From Fulvivirga sp. M361 (lineage in GTDB: Bacteria; Bacteroidota; Bacteroidia; Cytophagales; Cyclobacteriaceae), in assembly GCF_007097395.1 (NCBI RefSeq), contig NZ_VKDC01000033.1:1-64000 (forward strand): a stretch of DNA of 64,000 nt. Reading direction: 5' to 3'. A program made the translations under genes and the position numbers. The first letter of the stretch is position 1. Each line of letters begins with the position of its first letter. Shown here piece after piece: positions 58,751 through 64,000 of this stretch. Under the pieces are notes generated by a model. That model was not told the DNA's origin. It saw only the letters and a program-made list of their open reading frames with translations, and ran no database searches.

Positions 58751-59699
58751 AGTGTTTCTCCATGATGTGGGTGTATACCTGGGTACTTTCCAGCGAGTAG
58801 TGGCCTAAGAACTGGGCTACGTTTTCCAAGCTCATGCCCTGGTAAAGTAAGTGCGTGGCAATGCTATGTCTTAAGATATGCAGGTGCAGTTTCATTTGTC
58901 GCAAGGCGGCATCATCACTGTAGTGTTGAAGGGTTTTTAACCGGTTATTGAACATATTTCCTGTAGCCCTTTTCCCTTCCTGGTTCAGGAAAAGGGCATC
59001 TTCGTTGGCTTTTTTCATTAGGAGTGGCCGCCCTTCGTAGTGGTAGTTTTGCAGGTGGGCTACGGTGCTTAGGCTCATAGGGACGAACCGGGGTTTGCCG
59101 CCTTTGCCTTTTTTTACTTCCAATAAGCGGGTATCGTAATGTAGGTCGGACAGGTTCAGGGCTGCACCTTCTGACCTGCGTAAGCCACAGTTGTAAAAGA
59201 CAGCTAAGATGGCTTTATCCCTTAAAGGCATGGCTGAACGAAAGTAGCCCGGGGATTTTTCCTGGTACTCTTCGGCACAAGTATCAGCTGCCTGGTAGAG
59301 GTGTTTTACCTGATCTAAGGTGAGCGGCACAACTTCTTCAGGAGTTGGGGTTTCCTTCGGTATTCCGGTAGGTGGGATTTCGATCCGTGCTTGTTTTCTC
59401 AGGTATTCCAGTAACCTGTCTAGGGCGTTTAAATGGGTGTTCAGGTAGTTATTAGATAACCCACCACCCCGCCTTTGGTTGCCGCGCTGGGACAGTTCGT
59501 TGTAGTAGGTTTTTATCAGGGGGATGTCGATTTGCTGGATTTGGGTATATCCGTTTTTCTCCATGTAGTGCAGGAACTCACGGATGTAGGTGGGGAACGT
59601 TCGCACGGTGCTTGGGGCATAGCCCAGGATGTCAAGCCACTGGCCGTAGCTTTGTTCTAAGTATCTAAAAGCTGCCGTTTGGAGGGTTAGTTTTTTCAC
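58734..59699 (-). CDS. Tyrosine recombinase A (canonical integrase)
   Basis: A 321-residue tyrosine recombinase with an N-terminal SAM-like domain and a complete catalytic domain: Arg I in CGLRRSEGAALNL (about residue 175), Lys in KGKGGKPRFVPM, H-x-x-R in LHILRHSIATHLL, and GHYSLESTQVYTH with the nucleophilic Tyr near 309. It is of XerD/integrase type. It is 67 bp downstream of the ATPase gene and overlaps recombinase B by 17 bases, so all three are probably one transcription unit. It would cut and join DNA at the element's attachment sites. Confidence 0.92.
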   Translation of the reverse strand: MKKLTLQTAAFRYLEQSYGQWLDILGYAPSTVRTFPTYIREFLHYMEKNGYTQIQQIDIPLIKTYYNELSQRGNQRRGGGLSNNYLNTHLNALDRLLEYLRKQARIEIPPTGIPKETPTPEEVVPLTLDQVKHLYQAADTCAEEYQEKSPGYFRSAMPLRDKAILAVFYNCGLRRSEGAALNLSDLHYDTRLLEVKKGKGGKPRFVPMSLSTVAHLQNYHYEGRPLLMKKANEDALFLNQEGKRATGNMFNNRLKTLQHYSDDAALRQMKLHLHILRHSIATHLLYQGMSLENVAQFLGHYSLESTQVYTHIMEKHYGSAN

Positions 59700-59766
59700 T
59701 TCGGTATGTGTTTTCGGTTTGGAATGGACTTCTTTGATTTTCTTGGTTTCTAGCTTGTAGAGGTAA

Positions 59767-61326
59767 TTATGTGGTTCGTTTCTTGGATTGAACTTCTTTT
59801 GGGCTTCTTGAACTACTTAGGTGAACCAGTATTTCATCCAACACTGTAGTAATGCGCTTATTGCGCTGGTTCTGGTCTTCGTAGGTGGCGATTTCATAGG
59901 CAAAGCCGTTCTTTTTATCACCTTGTACTTTTTGTATTAATCCCCATTCCTGCAGGGCGGCCATGTAGCGTTTCTGATTGCTGGATTTCACACGCAAAGC
60001 TTGTCGGGCTTGCACGTTGGTAAAGCTGTTTTTGTCTTCTGCTTGCAGCCAATCTTTTAAGCGTTCAAAGTAATTTCTCGTTGCCCCGTTTAGGTCATCT
60101 GATTTTCGGAGCAGGATTTCTTTCATGAGGCCGTTGGCCTCTTTTATATCATCTAAAGTGGTGGCTATGAACTCTTCTCCGGTGTCCTTGTCGTATTGCT
60201 TTTCACGCTGGTACTGGTGGTAAAAGGTCACCGCTTCAATGAAAGCCAGGTAGTGGGCATTGGTTCGCCTGGGTTTGAACACTTCTTCGGGGATGTGCAG
60301 GGATTCGGCAAAGGGGTTGCGCACTTGTACAGGTTGCAGCACCCGTTGGGTGTTTTGAAGCAGTTCAGTGATCCGATGTTCTTCAGTTACGTCTATTTTG
60401 CCCGCACTCAATTTGCGTTGGTAGTCCATGATCTTTTGGTCTTGTTCCTGGCTTTCATCGATGTAGATCAAAAAGGAACGGTTCGCGTTGTCCCCGTAAA
60501 GGCTTTCTCGTGTGGTGCATCCGGCCACGCTGACAGGGCCTTCTACTTTTAGGGTCACGGTTTTGGTTTCGCCTCTGGTGTTCTTGATCACAATGGTTTT
60601 ACTGATGCGCTTTTTGGATTGGATTTCACGCAAGGGGTACAATACATCTTCCGCACCGTCCAGGTCTTCGATCAAGATCAGTTTGTTTCTGAGTTCTTGT
60701 TGGCCGAAGTAGTAGAAGGCATTGCCGCTCAAGCTGGTGATCTCTAGTTTATCTTCTTCCGGGATCAAGGCACTTACTTTTTCCTGTAAATGGGTTTTGC
60801 CTATCCCTGAACTTCCTAAACTGATGATGTGGAGTGGGTTTTCTCTCTTTCTACTCGTAAAGATCAGGTACATCAATAATCGGTTGATTTCCTCTCCAAT
60901 GACCCCGGCTTTGCCGATGTCCTCTTTGGTGCGTTCGATCAGGTTCGGACTGGATAGGTACAGTTGAGCTGCTTTGATTTCTTCCGGGGTGAGGAACTTG
61001 CGTTTGTCCTGGGCTTGGGTTTGTTTCTCGATCTCGTTCATTCGGTAATCTTCCAGCTCTTCGGTGAGGTCAACGAGTGCAGCAGTGATCACGCTCGTTC
61101 CGATCTCTAACCGCTCGGCTACTCTCCGGATCAGCTTTTCTACCTGGATGTTGTTATACAGATCGAGGTTATGTCTAACTGCCTGCTGTTCTTCTGTTTT
61201 GATCTTTAGTGTGACTCTCATTCTATCTAAGCCCTCTAATCTGATTCCTCCTAGCACTGTAATTTCCAATGGTGGGTGTTCGTAGGTGAGGCAGTCGGGG
61301 TTGGTGGTATTAAGAGTACTTTTCAT
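59767..61326 (-). CDS. P-loop ATPase related to the helicase half of Bacteroidota primases
   Basis: A 519-residue protein. Walker A is GSSGIGKT at 171-178 and Walker B LILIEDLDG at 216-224, followed by QSKKRISKTIVIKNTRGETK and GPVSVAGCTTRESLYG, an AAA+-like sensor region. The C-terminus is a winged helix (ALRVKSSNQKRYMAALQEWG; about 430-480). The N-terminal 110 residues match the linker that follows CHC2/Toprim primase domains in longer Bacteroidota proteins (as far as memory allows), but those primase domains are missing here. It probably unwinds or loads on DNA for the element. Transcribed with the two recombinases. Confidence 0.75.
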   Translation of the reverse strand: MKSTLNTTNPDCLTYEHPPLEITVLGGIRLEGLDRMRVTLKIKTEEQQAVRHNLDLYNNIQVEKLIRRVAERLEIGTSVITAALVDLTEELEDYRMNEIEKQTQAQDKRKFLTPEEIKAAQLYLSSPNLIERTKEDIGKAGVIGEEINRLLMYLIFTSRKRENPLHIISLGSSGIGKTHLQEKVSALIPEEDKLEITSLSGNAFYYFGQQELRNKLILIEDLDGAEDVLYPLREIQSKKRISKTIVIKNTRGETKTVTLKVEGPVSVAGCTTRESLYGDNANRSFLIYIDESQEQDQKIMDYQRKLSAGKIDVTEEHRITELLQNTQRVLQPVQVRNPFAESLHIPEEVFKPRRTNAHYLAFIEAVTFYHQYQREKQYDKDTGEEFIATTLDDIKEANGLMKEILLRKSDDLNGATRNYFERLKDWLQAEDKNSFTNVQARQALRVKSSNQKRYMAALQEWGLIQKVQGDKKNGFAYEIATYEDQNQRNKRITTVLDEILVHLSSSRSPKEVQSKKRTT

Positions 61327-61351
61327 GCTTTGCGTACTTATTTATTTTTTC

Positions 61352-61366
61352 TGTACAATCATCTAT
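61352..61366 (+). repeat. Direct repeat DR-R bordering the recombinase module
   Basis: TGTACAATCATCTAT, differing from DR-L (56775) by one base, in the same orientation and behind a similar T-rich stretch. It lies 25 bp upstream of the ATPase start and could also serve as an operator for that operon. Confidence 0.6.
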
Positions 61367-61429
61367 AATGGAGCTAATTATTGTATAGGTCAATATTATG
61401 ATGTAATAATATATATTTTTGATTTTATA

Positions 61430-61455
61430 ATCAATTATTAAATCAAATAATTGAT
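61430..61455. promoter_or_regulatory. 26-bp dyad operator between ATPase and XRE genes
   Basis: ATCAATTATT (61430-61439) and AATAATTGAT (61446-61455) are perfectly complementary with a 6-bp spacer. The dyad lies in a 190-bp A/T-rich gap between divergent genes; the XRE protein encoded just to the right is the natural binder and would regulate itself and the recombinase operon. Confidence 0.5.
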
Positions 61456-61516
61456 CCAATACAGTATTTCTTTGATCTAATTTTATATAAAAAGGGTTTT
61501 TAACTAACTTCGACCT

Positions 61517-61729
61517 GTGACTAAGTCAAAAAAGAGACTCAACAGAATTAAAGTTGTCCTTGCAGAAAAGGAAAAGACAAATGCGGATTTGGCCAGAGCG
61601 TTAGAAAAAAATCAAGCTACGGTTTCTCGTTGGTGCACAAATGACGCTCAGCCAGGACTGGAAACACTATTTGAAATAGCCGACTTTCTCAAGGTAAATG
61701 TATCGGACTTAATCGCTGAGAAGAAATAA
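61517..61729 (+). CDS. Small XRE/Cro-type regulator
   Basis: A 70-residue single-domain HTH protein starting with GTG at 61517. The motif TNADLARALEKNQATVSRWC followed by PGLETLFEIADFLKV is a complete XRE domain and occupies nearly the whole chain. Such small Cro-like proteins next to mobile-element operons are normally repressors. The divergent recombinase operon starts 190 bp away, with a perfect dyad between. Confidence 0.85.
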   Translation: MTKSKKRLNRIKVVLAEKEKTNADLARALEKNQATVSRWCTNDAQPGLETLFEIADFLKVNVSDLIAEKK

Positions 61730-61913
61730 AACCCCTCAAGTATTTCTTAAGATACATTTATGTCTAATCAGAGAAGATAAGTGTGATTTTTTTGAATGAC
61801 ATATATGTTTTTCATTTGATGCATATATATGACCAAGAATACAAGACTTAAGCGTTCATTAACTTTATGAAATCGACTCTGGTATTAGACTTAGGTTTTT
61901 TAGGGTTAACCAA

Positions 61914-62159
61914 ATGAAATACAATTCATGTGTAAATTACATGAGTATAGAAATTAATAGCTGGAATAGATTTCAAAATTGGGTTTCAAGGTATTTTGCC
62001 TACCCTGAATTAAACAGTGAAGAACTTCAGGAAAGTCATGAAGAAGGAAAGATAAAACCTTCGCATATGGAACGCCTAACTCTTTTTAGAAGAAGGCTTT
62101 TTGTAGCTGTACTGATTGTTCTGGGTATAATACTTTTATTCAAATATCTGTTCGGTTAA
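61914..62159 (+). CDS. Small single-helix membrane protein, hypothetical
   Basis: An 81-residue protein, or 72 residues if the second ATG at 61941 is used. The C-terminus is a single membrane helix (LFVAVLIVLGIILLFKYLFG) preceded by basic residues (FRRR); the N-terminal part is soluble and acidic (YPELNSEELQESHEEGKIKP). It is a tail-anchored-type topology. No family is recognised, and the following 365 bp contain no gene on this strand. Sequence upstream is A/T-rich. Confidence 0.5.
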   Translation: MKYNSCVNYMSIEINSWNRFQNWVSRYFAYPELNSEELQESHEEGKIKPSHMERLTLFRRRLFVAVLIVLGIILLFKYLFG

Positions 62160-62525
62160 GAATTGTGATTCTAAAGTGATTAAATTACTTATCAACGGGA
62201 GCAAAAATTGCATCAGCAATGTAGTGGTTTTCGTACCAATTATTATTAGTGATTGAATGAAACTTCCCATTTTCAATAATAGCTATATCATAAAGTTGGG
62301 GTTCGGATTCTGAATGACTCGATTACGAATAAGGTATAATTATTTTGTTCCTAATAGAGTAAGAGATGTTTTGATAAATAAACAGCTTCTTAAAGTCAAA
62401 TACTACTGATAGAAAAGGAGAGACACAATGCTTACTAAGTAAATTAGATTTTTGCATTCATATGATTTACTAATCTTCATTCTATCAGATCGATTTTTTT
62501 ATAAGTAACTAGTCGTTTTTGACGA
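62160..62525. other. Gene-free stretch with a degraded minus-strand fragment
   Basis: No complete gene. A minus-strand frame at 62322-62185 reads SSHSESEPQLYDIAIIENGK and ends IADAIFAPVDK with TAA at 62187; a stop codon precedes it and no start codon is available. Its composition looks protein-like, so it may be the tail of a lost gene. The part 62341-62525 is A/T-rich without recognisable features. Confidence 0.4.
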
Positions 62526-62984
62526 TTAGATGACCGTTATCTGTTTTCTTTCTGCAAAAGTCATCAAAAACGTAAAAGACTTTTTTGAATGATTAGAGAC
62601 GAATTGAATTCTCCATAAAGTTTTTTCGGCATCTATGTTTACTGTGTGATCAGGTTTTATTAATAAATCTCCAATTTTATTAATCATAAATACTTCTTTG
62701 CCTTCTGACAGGTTAACTTCAATGGCATCTTCTGTGAAAGCCAATTGACCTAGTATGAATTTTCTACTGAAAATATTATCTAGTAGGAGAAGAAAAAAAA
62801 TCAACCCTAATATACTTGCAGTGATGTATACCGATAAGGGAGCGTTCAAAATAGAAAGAATAGGCATACCCCCATAAGTTCCACCAAGTACTAAGGCAAT
62901 GCTCAAAAAGAGGCATATGGAATACAATACCCGCAAAGATTTCTGTCTTCTGAACTTACTAATGGAAACAAGCTCAAATGTCAT
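62526..62984 (-). CDS. Membrane protein with two helices, hypothetical
   Basis: A 152-residue protein: two hydrophobic segments at about residues 21-39 and 49-70 (YSICLFLSIALVLGG, VYITASILGLIFFLLLL), then a C-terminal domain of alternating strands (AIEVNLSEGKEVFMINKIGD ... RIQFVSNHSKKSFTFL). Topology resembles the putative RHS immunity protein at 12369, though no sequence similarity is apparent to the eye. It overlaps the upstream lipoprotein gene by four bases. It may belong to a toxin-immunity cassette that runs off the right edge. Function unknown. Confidence 0.6.
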   Translation of the reverse strand: MTFELVSISKFRRQKSLRVLYSICLFLSIALVLGGTYGGMPILSILNAPLSVYITASILGLIFFLLLLDNIFSRKFILGQLAFTEDAIEVNLSEGKEVFMINKIGDLLIKPDHTVNIDAEKTLWRIQFVSNHSKKSFTFLMTFAERKQITVI

Positions 62985-63358
62985 TTTGATCTTTTGAAAA
63001 ATAATCTGAAAGCCATAGGGTTTTCTGGATGATCTTCATTATACTCTAAAAGTATCAAACTTTCAGCATCAAGATTCTCTATGATATAATTTCTATTACC
63101 CAGAATCAAGATGCTATCCCTTACAGAATATTGAAATTCGGTATTATTCGAATATTCAAACCCACGACCATCTTCGAAAAGATCGAACTTCAAAGAGGTT
63201 CTATAAGGTTTACCATCAAATGTGTACTTTTCACCTGTTTCGCCATTCCGTAAAACTTTCTTGTATGCCTCCCAGCTGCCATAAATTATTTCAGTACTTG
63301 ATGTAGGTTGGCATGAAAAAATCAGGAATAAAATAAATGGTAGAATTAAGTACTTCAC
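62981..63358 (-). CDS. Small lipoprotein, hypothetical
   Basis: A 125-residue protein with a lipoprotein signal (LILPFILFLIFSCQPTSSTE, lipobox Cys16). The mature part is a beta-rich domain (IIYGSWEAYKKVLRNGETGE ... SVRDSILILGNRNYIIENLD) of lipocalin-like size, as in many periplasmic DUF lipoproteins. It shares one base with the upstream frame and overlaps the downstream membrane gene by four bases, so all three genes form one operon. Function unknown. Confidence 0.65.
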   Translation of the reverse strand: MKYLILPFILFLIFSCQPTSSTEIIYGSWEAYKKVLRNGETGEKYTFDGKPYRTSLKFDLFEDGRGFEYSNNTEFQYSVRDSILILGNRNYIIENLDAESLILLEYNEDHPENPMAFRLFFKRSK

Positions 63359-64000
63359 TATTGTTGATTTGATAAATTATTTATGTCTTTGACGATTTGT
63401 TGGAAATTATCTTTTAAATATTGCTGTGCAACTTCTAAATCATCTGAATTAGTTAAATCAAATTGTGATAATACTTGACTCAAACCATTATAAGTGTTGT
63501 TTAAAACTTGTATCGCTTGGTCTTCATTCAGCGAATCATCATTAAAATTCAAAACACCCTCATTAGCAATATTCAAAGCCCCTAAATCACTCTTCACGGC
63601 AATCGCAAATGTTGTTTCTTCCAAAACCTCTTGAGGTGTAGCATCAGAAGCCATCTCGGTCACTGCTCCAAGTAGCCCAAGACCTCGACCAATTTTTTTA
63701 ACAATTGAATTCGCAGATTTTAGCATTCCTCTGTTTTGACCAACCATAGCGTCTTTAGAACCTGCATCTGTTATGAAATCTAAAGTTCCTATTGTACCAG
63801 CTTGGGCGGTTGTAGAAATTGCTGTGTTGTTTTCTCCAATGCTGGCTTTACTGATCTCAGTTCCTACTCCAATTACAGCACCTCCAGGAGCAAATGTAGA
63901 AGCAACAGCCATACCTACATTAAAAGATTTTCGTTCACCAGTGGTCATTCTTCTTGCAATTAATCTTCCACCTACCTTTCTAACATTGCTTCTATTAAAA
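63358..64000 (-). CDS. C-terminal part of a larger protein, possibly an RHS-like toxin (partial)
   Basis: The minus-strand frame is open to the window edge, so the true start lies outside. Visible residues begin FNRSNVRKVGGRLIARRMTT and continue with Gly/Ala-rich helices (VGMAVASTFAPGGAVIGVGT) and an acidic, helical end (DSLNEDQAIQVLNNTYNG). Many Bacteroidota RHS proteins have such Gly/Ala-rich helices between the RHS core and the toxin domain, but nothing diagnostic is in view. The lipoprotein and membrane genes that follow may be its immunity partners. Treat the identity as open. Confidence 0.5.
   Translation of the reverse strand, partial: FNRSNVRKVGGRLIARRMTTGERKSFNVGMAVASTFAPGGAVIGVGTEISKASIGENNTAISTTAQAGTIGTLDFITDAGSKDAMVGQNRGMLKSANSIVKKIGRGLGLLGAVTEMASDATPQEVLEETTFAIAVKSDLGALNIANEGVLNFNDDSLNEDQAIQVLNNTYNGLSQVLSQFDLTNSDDLEVAQQYLKDNFQQIVKDINNLSNQQ

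Overview
The window looks like chromosomal DNA of a Bacteroidota bacterium, probably a Cytophagales-type marine or soil heterotroph. The clues are the paired RHS proteins typical of that phylum, BatD, the ApbE and ZIP neighbourhood, CTPSR-type sulfatases, TAnnTTTG-like -7 boxes (13986, 34441, 34679, 38462, 44032), and starts that lack a Shine-Dalgarno. There are no rRNA or tRNA genes and no CRISPR array. All calls come from reading the sequence. No database was searched.

Region 1 (1-13.6 kb) is an RHS/polymorphic-toxin locus. It holds the end of a nucleotidyltransferase-HEPN protein, a 1132-aa RHS partner that has lost its secretion signal, and a 2666-residue RHS protein with four lectin-like modules, an RHS core and a beta-rich variable tail. 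A small membrane protein (possible immunity protein), a lipoprotein and an XRE regulator follow. A short VapBC-type toxin-antitoxin pair (14.0-14.5 kb) lies between two copies of an 80-bp repeat.

Region 2 (14.7-31.9 kb) is an unusually complete acetate-utilisation block. A RamB/ScfR-type regulator is divergent from aceB-aceA (glyoxylate shunt). On the minus strand, a run of about 11 genes encodes an outer-membrane barrel, a DUF4212 subunit and sodium:acetate-type symporter, two tiny membrane proteins, a CrbS-like transporter-kinase fusion, a single-domain response regulator, acs, a cNMP/CBS/DUF294 protein and a DnaQ-like exonuclease. An IS1-InsA-like DNA-binding protein without a transposase domain sits at its head. 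A shared half-site, TTAGC(A/G)AA, occurs in front of aceB, the acs operon and that protein, suggesting one regulon.

Region 3 (31.9-54.9 kb) is ordinary core genome: a ZIP transporter with a dyad operator, methyltransferase, apbE, ruvB, an ECF sigma factor with a membrane partner, queG, batD, aroC, two tandem dicarboxylate/amino-acid symporters, a NifU-type protein, a beta-barrel protein, a DMT exporter divergent from a MetR-like LysR regulator, an OmpA protein, a TIGR01777 oxidoreductase, a LOG protein, a lytic transglycosylase, purine nucleoside phosphorylase and a sulfatase.

Region 4 (54.6-61.7 kb) is the most novel part: an apparently undescribed mobile element. A P-loop ATPase related to the helicase half of Bacteroidota primases, a canonical tyrosine recombinase, and a second recombinase that lacks the first catalytic arginine and carries an in-frame UGA form a minus-strand operon. 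Next to it are a small alpha-helical protein, a structured GC-rich non-coding tract, a large hairpin, and an array of six (T/C)TGTACAA palindromes spaced 32-10-32-22-32 bp. A near-identical 15-bp direct repeat containing TGTACAA brackets the module (56775 and 61352). The sulfatase 3' end is duplicated (54597 and 56336), and remnants of an older related copy lie between the duplicates.

Region 5 (61.7-64 kb) holds small membrane and lipoprotein genes and, running off the right edge on the minus strand, what may be the tail of another secreted toxin-like protein.
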